A stretch of DNA of 64,000 nucleotides from Haberlea rhodopensis (GCA_907163345.1 CAJQUN010000335.1:372001-436000), one strand, 5' to 3'; counted from the first letter of the stretch, positions 21,665 through 33,465 are shown. Notes: generated by a model not told the origin, from the sequence alone. A program made the numbers and translations.

Positions 21665-22968
21665 CTTAGACTTGATCGTCCTCGAGCAAGCATTAAGATC
21701 AAAATGCTAAGTTCATCATCAATACTTTAAATGAATTAACTTAGCAACTCAAATGTAAAAGCTCAGAAATCCCACTAGCACATCAACCATAAGTCAATCC
21801 AAAACTCAACAAGAAGTGTTTTCTCCTAAGTCAAGCAATATATCGCAAAATCGGAACATGCGTGTGTGTTAATGTCAATCTTGAGTTTCATATATACTTT
21901 CATGATCAAATAATGCTATTAAACTCAAAGTCAAGATTACTATTAAACACTACATAAGCCTACTTTTCAAGCACTTCTCCACTAATGTAATTATTCCATA
22001 GACTTGGATCAATAGGTCTTTTAAAGCTTGTAATGTTAGGCCTAGGTGTTTGGCTTCAAAAAAAAGATAGGGTAACACAAAGAAGAGAGTATAATCATGT
22101 AAAATTCAAATGTTTAGCACAACTTGAGTTTCTCTTTTTTTTTTTCTTCTTTTAGCATTGGCCACTTTGGGTCTTATTTAGTCACTTTTTTCTTAAGGCT
22201 TTATACCTATATTTTTCTTTTCTCATTCATCATTTTTTTCAATAATAAGCTCATCAACATATAGCAATTTATGTGCATCTAATGAGATTCATTATACTCC
22301 CTTTAGGTAAGGATGAATTCTTTCAGTTTAAGCTCATAAAGATGGGTATAGTGAGTTGCCAAAAAATTGTTGAATGGGGGCTAATAGTATGTTAAACATA
22401 CTCCACTGTTTTTCAATTAGGCTCAAATTGGGATACTATAGATTGATATATACATGGTAAGCTTGAAAGGCTCAAACGTTCCAAAGATCGCCTAAATCAT
22501 GTCCAAGTCAAGTTCCTAATTATAAAATTTCGCCTCAACGTGCCCTCAAATAGGTTCCAGAGTGCTTTAAGATCCTCAAGACAAATCATAGTTAACAAAA
22601 TTTTTCCAATATATATTTCCCTCAATCATGACTCAAAAGTGCTCAAGATGTTCCTTAATTTTGGAATATTAACTCAACCACAGATATTCACAAACAAGTC
22701 AAAAATCTTCAAGACTTTAGTTGAGAAGGGGATTAATATCATCATGCAATACCGTTGCAAGTCTAATTCATTATTTCTTAATGATTAACTCATTTTTTTC
22801 AAAAAAAAAATTTATGTGCTAAAAAACAATCTAATCTCATGATAGACTAGGCATGCAAGATAAGTAACAAGAGAAAACAGCAGATACTAGTAAACACCCC
22901 CCAAACTTAGTACATGCATATAGTAAACAATAAGTGCAAAAGCAAAACACATACCTCGATGACGATCG
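21665..22968 (-). other. 3' untranslated region of the Athila/Tat-type derivative
   Basis: 1.3 kb between the extra gene and the polypurine tract, AT-rich with no significant frame. In complete elements pol would lie elsewhere, so this is not where it was lost. Confidence 0.6.
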
Positions 22969-24205
22969 TCAGTGATCGTCGTCCTCATCATGCTCCGGTG
23001 GGGGTACTGGATAGTAAGGCTCCTATGGCTGGTACGGTGGATATGGCGGATAATCAGGTGGTGGTGGTTGGTATGGCTGGTACTCAGGTGGTGGTGGTGG
23101 TGGTTGGTATGGCTGATATGGCTGAAATTACGGCTCAGGTGGAAACTGGATAGCTGGGAAACCTTGGGCCAAGGCATTGTTCCATGCACGTTGATATTGC
23201 AGGAACTCCATTTGGTGCTGACTTATCTGCGCTTGGCCCAACTGTATTTCCCTTTGCAAATTTTGGATGCCCTGCTGCTCCAGGCATATGTCTTGGAAAT
23301 CCCTACGGAGGGAGCCCAAGGTGATAGATGAATGCTCTGCAGCAGAAGATGAGGATGACCAGCATGTCTGCTGCTCGAAGGCCATGGCTCGGCCCTACGT
23401 CGGCCTGTAGGAGGTGGTGGTCCATCAATCACTATTGGTCCTTTTGGTGGTAGGAGTTCTTCATCGGCTTCCCACTTCACTCTGCATCTCTTGCAAAGAG
23501 CTGTGATAGTAGATGGAAAAGGTAATACCGTGGTGGGCGGACTCCTGCCGATGTCACTGATGTGGTCATTTATAATGTACCCGAAATCCACCGTTTGCCC
23601 TATGAGTATGGCAAATACCAGGGCAGCTCTCTCCTTGGTGACCTCAGAAGTGTGGGTCGATGGCATGACCCGGGGGGCTATGAAGGAGAACCATGCTTGT
23701 GCCTCTGGTTTCAAATGTTTCTTTAGGACCAACTAGGGCTCTCCATTGCTGTTCCTTTGCCAATCAGTCCCCTCAACACTGATTACAGAGAGTACCTCAT
23801 CATAGTTGATTTGGCTCTGTTTGAAAGCTTTGTACTCACTGTTCTTTATTGACGGCATCCAAAAAATTGCATTTATTTTAAACTGATCAAACTCCACATC
23901 CTTACCCCGTACAAACACAACCTCCCTTGAATTTTGGTGGACTGTCCTTAGATTTGCATAGATTTCCCTCACAACAGGGACCACCACATCAATAGGCTAT
24001 TGAATAAACTCAAACAAACCTCGTCGCCTTGCTTCTTGAATTACAGGGCATTCAAGTCGTTCAAGACTCATTCCCCTTTTGCGACTGAGGGGTTTCCGGT
24101 GATAACTGGGGTATACGCCACTACGAAATTTACAAATCGACGCTCATCATAGTCTTGAGACGAAGTGGTGGCTTTGACTTGCTTTTGTTTTTTCTTTGGA
24201 GCCAT
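22969..24205 (-). pseudogene. Extra gene with 'putative plant transposon protein' domain, broken
   Basis: An ATG at 24205 opens a lysine-rich leader (MAPKKKQKQVKATTSS). Then come YDERRFVNF, a MSLERLECPVIQEARRRGLFEF stretch in another frame, and VVPVVREIYANL...VVFVRGKDVEFD, AWFSFIAPRVMPSTHTSEVTKERAALVFAI and FPSTITALCKR. This order is that of the plant-transposon-protein domain found beside gag-pol in many Athila/Tat elements; its biochemical role is unknown. A Gln-rich helical segment (LEQQGIQNLQREIQLGQAQ) and a Pro/Tyr/Gln-rich tail follow, ending at 22969. I see frameshifts near 24090 and 23390 and in-frame stops near 23999, 23734, 23130 and 23012. It is likely non-functional, though the domain itself is largely readable. 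Confidence 0.75.
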
Positions 24206-24675
24206 TTATCAGTTCACAATTCACATTGCTTCAATCCCAACCACAACAAGAACTCACCAAAATAACCAACCAACACTTCAATTCCCCAAAATTAGCTACT
24301 CAACTATCTTAATTTCACCAAATTCACCAAAACTCCAATCCTTGTATACCCAAATAAAAATATTCACTAATTTATGGATATGTAGAAGGGTTGAAGCCAA
24401 ATACCATGGAAATCTAGGTGATATTGTAGCATAGGCTTGAGTTCCTCCTTTTTGATGAAATTTCCCAATTCAGCTTTGGATCTTCAAATCTGCTGCAAAA
24501 AGTGTAATTAGGAGAAGCTTTGAAGCATAAATTGTAAGATTTGTGAGTTGTGGGAAAGATTATAGAAAGAATTTGGCGATTAGGGCAAATAATTCGATTT
24601 TTTTTTCTGTGATTTTACTGAGAGGGTTTTGGAGAAATCTGCTGAAATCGATTTTAAAAACAAATTTATCTGTTG

Positions 24676-24831
24676 CTCGATCGATCGAGAGAGACAGAAA
24701 AGTTTTTTTTCTTTTTATAACCTTCCTCGATCGATCGAGAATGGTCTCTCGACCGATCGACAACTCCAGAATTTTTTTTTTCTTTGTAACCCAATGTTGA
24801 TCGATCGAGCCCTCTTTTCGATCGATCGACC
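24676..24831. repeat. CGATCGATCG palindrome cluster (5 units) in the internal region
   Basis: Units at about 24676, 24726, 24752, 24797 and 24818, of the form CTCGATCGATCGAGA or TTCGATCGATCGACC. It lies between the gag fragment and the extra gene, outside the LTRs, with poly-T spacers. It could be an LTR fragment captured in rearrangement or an independent array. Confidence 0.85.
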
Positions 24832-25074
24832 ATTCCAGAACAATTCACCCATAATTTTTATTTCAACGTTCGATCCGCCCCACCAATTTGATTCATTCCA
24901 TTTTTCTGCATTTAAAAATTAACGCACGGAGTTAGGCTCGAAAAATTAAAATAACAAGAAAGAAAATGAACAATTGAACTAAAAATAAAAAACAAACAAG
25001 AGATAGAGAAAAGAAAGTTCTTAATTTATAGTCCCAAGCTGGACTGCCACCTCCTTCTCCGTGGTCCAATTTTG

Positions 25075-25718
25075 CTTGCTCCTTCGGGTTTTTCACTGTA
25101 TCAGTAGGTATTGTCCCTTGAGCTCGTCCATGAATTATAGATGCAAGCTGCGCCACTTGTACCTTCAAGTTTTTTATAGATGCATCCTGATTTTACATCC
25201 TAGTTTTTGTCGATGATATTAACTTGGTCATGAGCTCCTCCATACTCGGCTTAGGTACGTATCCCGGTTGTGGTTTTGGGTTCAACACGTTGTTTTGGTT
25301 GGACCATTGCAAATTTGGATGATTCCTCCATCCCGGGTTGTAAGTGTTTGAGTACGGGTTATTGGGCTGCCTGTTTCCTACATAATTATCGGACTCATTA
25401 GACTGAATAAATGGATTACCTGCCTGGCATTCGGTGCTTGGATGATTGCTTCCACATAAGTCACAAGTGATAACTTGAGCTTGCATCGCTGTCATGCTCA
25501 TGCTATCTATCTTTTTGTTCAATGCTTCCAACTGTGCCGAAAGAGCAGTGATGTTGTCAATTTGATGAACTCCACTTAGTTTCTTTGGCACATTCCTCTC
25601 TGATTGCCATTGATAGCTATTAGAAGCCATCTCTTCCAAGAGTTCATAAGCTGCTTCCGGTGTTTTACGCATAATGGATCCTCCTGAGGCTGCATCAATC
25701 ATAGAACGGTTAGATGAA
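25075..25718 (-). pseudogene. Athila/Tat-type gag, C-terminal fragment
   Basis: On the minus strand it reads MIDAASGGSIMRKTPEAAYEL and LLEEMASNSYQW, then VPKKLSGVHQID. A single-knuckle-like CDLCGSNHPSTEC and NNPYSNTYNPGWRNHPN follow, all typical of Athila/Tat gag. An in-frame TAA replaces a Gln codon near 25196 (R-M-stop-N-Q-D-A-S). The frame then continues KNLKVQVAQLASIIHGRAQG...NPKEQ to about 25075, where the protease would start but is missing. The 5' end is fused to the truncated LTR at 25718/25719, so the N-terminal two thirds of gag are gone. Confidence 0.85.
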
Positions 25719-27125
25719 GATGTCGTACCCACAGGGACTAACGTATAAGTACCAAATAAAATTAGAAAAATTATATTTAGCCTACGAAATATATGAATAA
25801 TTATTTAATTAAACTAAAAACTTAAAAAAATTCAAAACTAAATCAACTCATTTGAAGATGCGAAGGAAGTCCACTCGAGAAATTTATCAAGATGTCGGTT
25901 CAATTGTGTTATTGTTAATGATTTGTTTGTAAAACAATTACTAACCAATTAATTCTTAAGGTGACGGATTCCCTAATATAATCAATATACTTTCTCAAGC
26001 TATATTGAAACTAATATTGAATTGAAGCAAGTAACTCTCGTTCACTTAAACCAATTTAATATTGAATAAATCTCGATGAAAACCGTTAACTTTAAATCTT
26101 TCAATTCAAAGTGATCACGTATGTGATTTAATCTCACGTATGTGATTTTATCTCTCGATCTCAATTATAATTCACAAATTCAATCACAGTTAGCAAGGCT
26201 TTGATAGCATTAAGATTATAATTCATGCACAAAAGAATTAATCCACTCAAACAACATTCAAATCAATGACTCAATCACAATCTTCCCTAACCTTGATAAA
26301 ATAAACTTAGTTTATATTCAAATCAAACTAAAAAGATGTATAATTGTTTCTCAACTTCATAAACATCAATAAATTCGAAAATCAAAATAACTAAAGCTTA
26401 GAAGTACGATAATGTAGGAGTCGAATCCGTGCGTTGAACGTTTCTTCTTCCCTTGCTTCCTTCCTTGCACTTCAAAGGCTTTTTCTCTAAATTTGTATGT
26501 TGTTGAAGGATGAAAGGAGGCTGATATATGGTGTATGATATGATATTGGTTCCCTTGAATTCGTGCCCTAGGTCCCTTATTTATAGAAGAGGAGGTGGAT
26601 GGAAGTGTTCCCAATAGATCAAACTCAATCAAGTCATTTTTTTTTTCTGAAAATTCTGTTGCTCGATCGATCGGTACAATTGTCTCGATCGATCGAGCCT
26701 TCTCTTTTCTCGTCTAGGAATTCTTCTGCCTCCCTCGAACGATCGAGCTTCATCTTCCGATCGATCAAGCTTCATCTTCCGATCGATAGAGCATTCTTCA
26801 ATCTTGCTTGTTAAGTTTCTGCCATGCTCGATCGATCGAGCATAGTCTTTCGATCGATCGAGCTCCTCTTTTTCTTGTTGGCCAAAACTCTGTCTCCTTC
26901 GATCGATCGCGCTCCACTACCGATCGATCAGTTATGTCATAATTCAAATTCTTCAATTCTTGCCTCGTTTTGATCCATTTTCTTTCTTCTAGCTTAATTC
27001 TTCCACTTTCCACCTAGATTCCTAAAATAACCAAATAAATACCAAAAAGCTTAACATCATCCACGAATCAACACGAAAATATATACATATCACTGCAAAA
27101 ATACACGTAATATTCAACCTTATCA
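25719..27125 (-). mobile_element. 5' LTR of the Athila/Tat-type derivative, truncated
   Basis: Matches 20226-21652 with scattered differences and small indels (for example a duplicated CATCTTCCGATCGAT segment near 26752-26780). About 94 bp at the sense 3' end are missing because of the fusion to gag. Ends TTATCA at 27125. Confidence 0.85.
26661..26932. repeat. CGATCGATCG palindrome cluster (9 units)
   Basis: The partner of the cluster at 21211-21459, with one unit duplicated (CCGATCGATCAAGC then CCGATCGATAGAGC). Intact and mutated units differ between the two LTRs, so changes arose after insertion. Confidence 0.9.
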
Positions 27126-27600
27126 CTCTACTTGTAGTGTCTACTGGTAGTCCGGTAGATGATCCGGTAGATGATCTGGTAGACGATCCAGTAGAGGATC
27201 CGATAGATGATTCGGTAGACGATCCGGTAGGCAATCCGGTAGACCTTTCAGCTTTGTACCAGCTAGCTCTTGTAGACATATTTTCATCATGTAAACCTTC
27301 GAATTTGGTATGTTGGACAGGAATACGACTTGTAGATAATTGAGTTGGCTATCCAATTCCTTTGAAAGCAAGTCGTTCAATATCCAAACTATGAGTTATA
27401 ATAAATTTAGTCAGCAGCGCTCAAGATCTACTTGATGCTGAATTCTTATTTCAGCAACCAAACTCAAAGTCATTTCTTAGCACATCATCAAACTGTATAA
27501 TATCATCTATGAATTGCACAATTGATGAAATATGTTAGCAACACAATAATAAGTTTGTTATCATCAAAACCAAGATTATTTGGGTTTCCAAAACCCAACA
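27126..27600 (-). mobile_element. Left (3') LTR of the SIRE-type element, second part
   Basis: Continues from 20131 and ends ...TTTCCAAAACCCAACA at 27600. It contains a 12-bp minisatellite, GATCCGGTAGAC and variants, at about 27150-27245, also present in the right LTR at about 38155-38255. Confidence 0.85.
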
Positions 27601-27743
27601 ATCTCCCCCTTTTTGATGATCACAAAACTTGAATAAAAATATGAACATTAAAGCACAATGTTGCATAACAAGAAATCGTATTTTTTAAACAGCATATTTC
27701 TCCCCATTTTTGTGCGAATCAAAAAGGAAGACAAATAAATTTA
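27601..27743 (-). other. 3' internal end of the SIRE-type element, with polypurine tract
   Basis: Minus-strand ATCATCAAAAAGGGGGAGAT abuts the LTR start TGTTGGGTTTTGG. This is the standard SIRE/Maximus polypurine tract. The remaining about 130 bp are non-coding and are interrupted by Tekay A at 27748. Confidence 0.8.
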
Positions 27744-27748
27744 CTCCC
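27744..27748. other. Target-site duplication, left side, Tekay A
   Basis: CTCCC, matched exactly by 36498-36502 on the other side of the element. Confidence 0.85.
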
Positions 27749-28190
27749 TGTAGGGTCTTCTACCTTAACATCATCTTATACACGTAATGTGGACTAAACA
27801 TGCATTCATAACACCTTAGGGTTCCGGTTGTAGCTTTGAGCTAATAAGATTACAGGTCAAAATAAAATTTCAAAACTTAATTAATTACATTCTCAATAAT
27901 GAATGTTAAAGCTATAGATTTACACTACTCCTAGAGTAGAGACTATCAAAATCATGTATCCTATATTCATCTTGCTCCTTTTAGTTCACTGCCTCAACCC
28001 GACCCTAGGCCCTTCAGTCCAAAAGTGTACCTACAGGAACAACTCATCATGAGCATGTACATCGTTACTTAACATCATAAAGCAATGGCATATAAATAAA
28101 TGCATGAAAATAATTGGTAACATATACTTCCTGGTTGATCGCATTAACCCTCTTTGGTTGTCCCTGTTTCATAGCCATGCATATAATCAT

Positions 28191-28520
28191 TAATTCTTGA
28201 CATGAATGATTAAAATCATCATCTTATAAATATCATCATCTTATAACATCATCATCATATAAGCATCATCATCTTATAAATATCATCATCTTATAACATC
28301 ATCATCATATAAACATCATCATCTTATAGCATCATCATCTTATAGCATCATCATCTTATAAATATCATCATCATCATATAAGCATCATCATCTTATAACA
28401 TCATCATCTTATAACATCATCATCTTATAACATCATCATCATATAAGCATCATCATCTTATAGCATCATCATCTTATAGTATCATCATCTTATAATATCA
28501 TCATCTTATAAATATCATAA
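28191..28520. repeat. ATCATCATCTTATAA-type minisatellite
   Basis: Some 20 imperfect units of about 15-16 bp (CATCATCATCTTATAAC, with AAT/AGC variants). The same block is in the other LTR at about 34223-34550 with a few unit differences. Confidence 0.85.
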
Positions 28521-28611
28521 CAAAATATAACAGTAAATGTACGAAATCTTAGTTAAGTAAACTTGATGGTTATACGTCAACTTCTTTTTGTTGACCCTGA
28601 TTCACATTCGT

Positions 28612-29110
28612 GCATATGAGCATCTTACCCCATCGTATGGCATCTTACCATATCATAACATCGTGTGTCATCTTACCACGTGGGCATCTTACCCTATCGT
28701 ATGGCATCTTACCATATCATAACATCGTGTGGCATCTTACCACGTGGGCATCTTACCCAATCGCATGGCATCTTACCATATCATAACATCGTGTGGCATC
28801 TTACCACGTGGGCATCTTATCCAATCGCATGGCATCTTACCATATCATAACATCGTGTGGCATCTTACCACGTGGGCATCTTACCCAATCGCATGGCATC
28901 TTACCATATCATAACATCGTGTGGCATCTTACCACGTGGGCATCTTACCCAATCGTATGGTCTCTTACCATATCATAACATCGTGTGGCATCTTACCACG
29001 TGGGCATCTTACCCTATCGTATGGCATCTTACCATATCATAACATCGTGTGGCATCTTACCACGTGGGCATCTTACCCAATCGTATGGTCTCTTACCATA
29101 TCATAACATC
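28612..29110. repeat. 64-bp tandem repeat with a G-box in each unit
   Basis: The unit is GGCATCTTACCACGTGGGC plus ATCTTACCCAATCGTATGG plus CATCTTACCATATCATAACATCGTGT. CCACGTGG, a palindromic G-box (core CACGTG, bound in plants by bZIP and bHLH factors), occurs seven times at 64-bp spacing from about 28676 to 29060. All seven cores are intact in this LTR. Confidence 0.92.
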
Positions 29111-29189
29111 GTATCATTATATAGACATCATATAAACATCATCGTTACTTATCATAATCATCCTCATAGACATCATATCCTCTTCACTC

Positions 29190-29352
29190 ATCATGAACAT
29201 CATCATCATAAACTTACTTATAATAATCATCATCATAAACATCATATCCTCTTCACTCATCATAAACATCATCATCATAAACTTACTTATCATAATCATC
29301 ATCATAAACATCATATCCTCTTCACTCATCATAAACATCATCATCATAAACA
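29190..29352. repeat. About 69-bp tandem repeat
   Basis: The unit contains CATATCCTCTTCACTCATCA and ACATCATCATCATAAACTTACTTATCATAATCATCATCATAAA. About 2.5 copies. The long open frames over it in several phases are low-complexity by-products. Confidence 0.8.
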
Positions 29353-29590
29353 TCTTAAATACTAATACGATTATTGCATAGTCATAGTGTAAGAATATGT
29401 TACCGTCTGATGCCCGTACGCGTCTTACGTACCTTAATTCCCAACGGTTGAGAAGTTGGAGAACTTTATCTCCTTGACGTTGTGGGTACCTGGGATGGTT
29501 CTACACAACCATACAAATCGATATTAGAAGCTAATTATAGTTCCATATCCAGAAATCCCACAAAAACATAAAAAACACATAGTTATGTGT

Positions 29591-29804
29591 CTCGCGATCG
29601 ATCGCTGGGTTGTCCCGATCGATCGCGAGATCACACTGCCCGTTGTTGAAATTTTGAGTCATCGGCGATCGATCGCCACTTTTGGCGCGATCGATCGCCA
29701 GCTCGCCGATCGATCGCCCAAACTTGGCGATCGATCGCCAAATGCTACTGGCGCGCATTGGTGGCTCGCGATCGATCGCCAAGAATGGGCGATCGATCGC
29801 CGAG
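29591..29804. repeat. CGATCGATCG palindrome cluster (8 units)
   Basis: Eight units, cores all intact, spaced mostly 8-25 bp except one gap of about 50 bp after the second unit and a gap of about 30 bp before the seventh. In sense orientation this is about 660-875 bp from the LTR start. Confidence 0.92.
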
Positions 29805-30465
29805 TCCTGAACCACGAAAAATCGCCATTTTTGAGCATTTAACAAGCTCTACCTCAAACCATTCGAACCCAAACTTTCCTACAACATTAACATCATCATA
29901 ACCCACTAAAACCCATATAAAACACATCAAAAATCATACCCCAAACATATAAAACATATACTCAAAACAAACCCACCCAAAACACTTCAAAATCATCCCA
30001 TTTCAAAACCAAACATCATAAAAACTTTAGGAAGGGTTCCCTACCTCTTGTAGGCTCCAAATCTTAACAAAGATCACACAAACAAAGGTTTTGTGAAGCT
30101 TTCCTTCTCCTTCCTTGGTGAATTTCGAAAATGGGAGATGGGTTAGGTTGAGGAATGTATTGGGGATTTTAAAAGTGATTGGTAAAGTAAGTGGGTATAG
30201 TGGGAAAAAGGGGGTTATAAGGTTAATATTAAAATTATACCCCAAAGTTAACATGATGTATAAAACACCCCAACATGGTGTTTTAAAAGCATTTACAAAA
30301 ATGCATTAAACTCCCACTAAATCATGCTTTCCTCATAATTGATAATCAATACAATTAAATCATGTTAACACTTCATTACCCATCACATAATCAATTACCA
30401 TGATAAATAATCACATAACCATCATTAATGCCCAAATTGCATATAAATAATTTCGGGGCATCACA

Positions 30466-30478
30466 TTACTCCCCTACT
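30466..30478 (-). other. Polypurine tract of Tekay A
   Basis: Minus-strand AGTAGGGGAGTAA next to the LTR start. Just upstream is GATTTCGAGGACGAAATC (30484-30501), the conserved block of these elements. Confidence 0.8.
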
Positions 30479-30524
30479 TATAAGATTTCGTCCTCGAAAT
30501 CGCATGCACTTACCCAAAATGAAA

Positions 30525-33465
30525 CTAAACATAAATCATACCAGAAAATAGTTCCGGGTAATGCTGCACCTTATGCCGTTCCGTCTCCCACGTAGTCTCC
30601 TCGACACCCCGACGATCCCACTGAACTTTGACCATCGGTATTATCTTGCTTCGTAATCTGCGATCCTCACGATCCAGAATTTTGACCGGTCGTTCTACGT
30701 AGGATACATCTGAGTCTAACTGTACTTCAGTAGGCTGTAATATATGAGACGGGTCTGGCTCATACTTCCGTAACATAGAAACATGTAAAACATCATGAAT
30801 CCTAGATAAAGACGGCGGTAGAGCCAAACAGTAGGCCAAGGTACCGATACGCTGCAATACTTCATATGGACCAACATACCTCAGGGATAACTTCCCCCGC
30901 ATACCAAAACGAACTACACCCCTGAAGGGTGAGATTTCCAAGAATACCTTGTCTCCTACTTGGAATTCTAGCGGTCGTCGTCGCTTATTGGCATAGGCTG
31001 CTTGCCTATCCTGGGCCGCTTTCAGCTTTCGGCGTATCGTCTTAATCTTTTCTTCCATATCCTTATTCATATCCGGTCCTTCGACCACTTTACTAGTCAA
31101 GTCCTCCCAATACAGCGGTGACCTACATCATCGTCCGTAAAGAGCTTCAAAAGGGGCCATTTGAATGCTCGCCTGATAGCTGTTATTATAGGAAAACTCC
31201 ACCAATGGCACTGCATCCTGCCATTGAGTATCAAACTCCAAAACACATGCCCTCAACATGTCTTCGAGCGTCTGAATGGTACGCTCAGTCTGGCCATCTG
31301 TCTGATGGTGATAAGCTGTACTCAGTCTCACCTCTGTGCCCAAAGCTATCTGGAGACCCTCCCAGAAATGTGAAATAAACCTTGGATCTCTATCAGACAC
31401 AATCGAGACTGGAATTCCATGCAACCTCACCACATCCCGTACATATAATTGGGCCATCTTTAGGTACGTGAAAGTCATACAGTAAGGGATGAAATGAGCT
31501 ACCTTCGTCAGCCTATCCACGATCACCAATATCGTATCAAATCCAGAGGCCGCTCTTGGCAAGTGGGTTACGAAGTCCATAGATATATGCTCCCACTTCC
31601 ATTGGGGTACTTCCGAGCTCTTCAGCTCGCCACCAGGCCTCTGTCTTTCTGCCTTTACCTGCTGGCAGATCAAACATCTTTTGACAAGGCTATAACATCA
31701 CGCTTCATACGTCTCCACCAGAATTGACCACTTAGGTCCTTATACATTTTTCTTCCTCCTGGGTGAATACTGAACCGGCTACCGTGAGCTCGCTCCAATA
31801 CTCCTCCACGCAACTCCGGCGTATCTGGGACTACCCAACGGTTGCCCAGTCTCAATGAACCATCTTCAGCCACTCTGAACTTTGATGGCTGTCCTTGAAG
31901 TACTATCGATGACCATCTCTGAACCTCCTCATCCGACCTCTGGGCCTTCCGGATAGTCTCAAATATGTTTGGCTCAGCCAACAAGGTTGACACTCGCACC
32001 GGCGACGCGTCCACATCAAAATCATAGCCCAGATGGCAATAAGAAGTCATCATCGTTGATAAACACATAGCGTCCTCAGCAGTACTCTTCACTTCCGACT
32101 TAAGGCGTCTGCTATCAAATTTGCTTTACCTGGATGGTACTCAATTTCACAATCAAAATCTTTGAGTAAGTCCATCCATCTTCTTTGTCGCCTATTCAAC
32201 TCAGCCTGTGTGAACAAAAACTTCAGGCTCTTATGGTCCGTGTAGATGGTAAACGACGTACCATGCAAGTAATGCCTCCAAATCTTCAAGGCAAATATAA
32301 TGGCTGCCAGCTCCAAATCATGGACTGGGTACCTAGCCTCATGTGGTTTCAACCGCCTCGATGCATAAGCCACCACATGCTTATCTTGCATCAACACACA
32401 ATCCAAACCCTGCAGTGATGCATTCGTGTACAAGGCAAACCTCTTATTCTCAGAAGGAATCACCAATATAGGTGTCGTAGTCAAACGACGCTTCAATTCT
32501 TGGAAGCTTTCCTCACAAGCTTCGGACCAATAGAACGGCACTCCTTTCTGAGTCAGCTGTGTCAGGGGTCTGGCAATCCCTAAGGATCTGGAGTACTGTT
32601 CTCAAGTTCTTCACGTGTTCCTCTTCAGTTCGAGAGTAAATAAGCATATCGTCAATGAAAACTATGACAAACTGATCCAAATATGGTTGGAGCACTCTGT
32701 TCATCAAGCTCATAAAATAGCTGGGGCATTCGTCACCCCAAAGGGCATGACTAAGAATCCGTAGTGCCCATATCTAGTCCTGAAAGCTGTCTTCTGTACA
32801 TTATCCTCTCGAACTTGAATCTGATGATACCCCGATCTCAGATCGATCTTACTGTAGAGCCTCGTACTCTGCAGCTGATCAAACAAATCATTAATCCTCA
32901 CAAACGGATACTTATTCTTCACTATGGCTTTGTTCAGTTGTCTGCAATCGATGCACAGCCGCATGGAACCATCTTTCTTTTTAACAAATAGGACTGTTGC
33001 ACCCCAGGGCGATACACTAGGGCGTATATAGCCCTTATCAAGGAGCTCTTGCAACTGAATCTTTAACTCTCTTAGCTCCGCTGGTGCCATCCTATACGGG
33101 GCATGAGAAATGGCAGACGTCCCCAGTAGTAACTCAATCCCAAACACGACCTCTCTCGTTGGTGGGAATCCGGGAATCTCTTCCGGAAAGACATCAGGAA
33201 ACTCCGCTACTATGGGCACATCCTCAACCTTTAATTCTTCCATCTTTCCAGTAACATCAATGGCATATATGAGATATCCTATATGGCCTCGTTCCAACAA
33301 CTGCGCCATCTTGACAGCAGATATTAACGGGATTTTAGAACGAGAACCATCCCCAAGGAATGTCCACTGGACTCCCATAACAGACCTGAATCGGACAGTC
33401 CTCTGCCTTAGCCCGTTATCCTCAAAATAAATGAGGCCATCATAGACAATCCGATCAGTAATCAA
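30525..33465 (-). pseudogene. Tekay A pol (protease remnant-RT-RNase H-integrase-chromodomain), broken
   Basis: From 33465 downwards: a protease remnant, then RT with LLDKGYIRPSVSPWGA, KKDGSMRLCIDCRQLN, KIDLRSGYHQI, MPFGVTNAPA and the FIDD motif (about 32655). A deletion of roughly 230 bp follows LQILRD near 32585, removing the RT connection; RNase H resumes out of frame (32541-32089). Its first catalytic Asp is Asn (YTNASL, 32422-32424). A frameshift follows ADALSRK. The integrase zinc-finger region and core (32092-31128) keep MDFVTHLP, IVSDRDPR and QTDGQTERT, so D, D and E are present, but there is a frameshift near 31672 and a stop TGA for Arg at 31128-31130. The C-terminal part (31100-30525) ends ILDREDRRLRSKIIPMVKVQW...EETTWETE...YPELF, the Del/Tekay chromodomain type. 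Confidence 0.9.

Larger units (their letters stand above)
20132..27125 (-). mobile_element. Non-autonomous Athila/Tat-type Ty3 derivative
   Basis: It has a complete 3' LTR (20132-21652), polypurine tract, long 3' untranslated region, an extra gene with a plant-transposon-protein domain (22969-24205), a palindrome-rich spacer, a gag C-terminal fragment (25075-25718) and a 5' LTR lacking about 94 bp (25719-27125). There is no reverse transcriptase, RNase H or integrase. The gag fragment is joined directly to the LTR, so the primer-binding site and 5' gag are deleted. The element interrupts the left LTR of the SIRE-type element. Confidence 0.82.
27749..30465 (-). mobile_element. 3' LTR of Tekay A
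   Basis: Plus-strand ends TGTAGGGTCTTC and GGGGCATCACA. In sense: TGTGATGCCCCGAAATT to ACCCTACA. 2717 bp, unusually long because about half is tandem repeat: ATC-rich repeats, a 64-bp G-box repeat, a 69-bp repeat and the palindrome cluster. Confidence 0.93.

Noticed and set aside
22914..23331. Trp/Val/Gly-rich plus-strand frames (WWWLVWLVLRWWWWW)
   Set aside because: They are antisense to the Pro/Gln/Tyr-rich tail of the minus-strand extra gene in the Athila/Tat-type derivative.
24543..24922. Frames rich in RSID/SIDR words, also at 21143-21519, 26599-27013, 29531-29845 and 60477-60832
   Set aside because: The words are simply CGATCGATCG read as codons on both strands. They are a consequence of the palindromes, not a protein family.
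28612..29110. Regular 64-bp repeats that might look like a CRISPR array
   Set aside because: The units are directly joined with no unique spacers, lie inside a plant LTR and recur in the partner LTR. No cas genes; a eukaryotic genome.
28665..29381. Overlapping open frames of 61-126 residues (HHILFTHHKHHHHK-, MFMMMMFMM- and IIIIIN-type)
   Set aside because: They are translations of ATC-rich and 64/69-bp tandem repeats, open in several frames at once and repeated in the second LTR at 34697-35413. No start context or family match.
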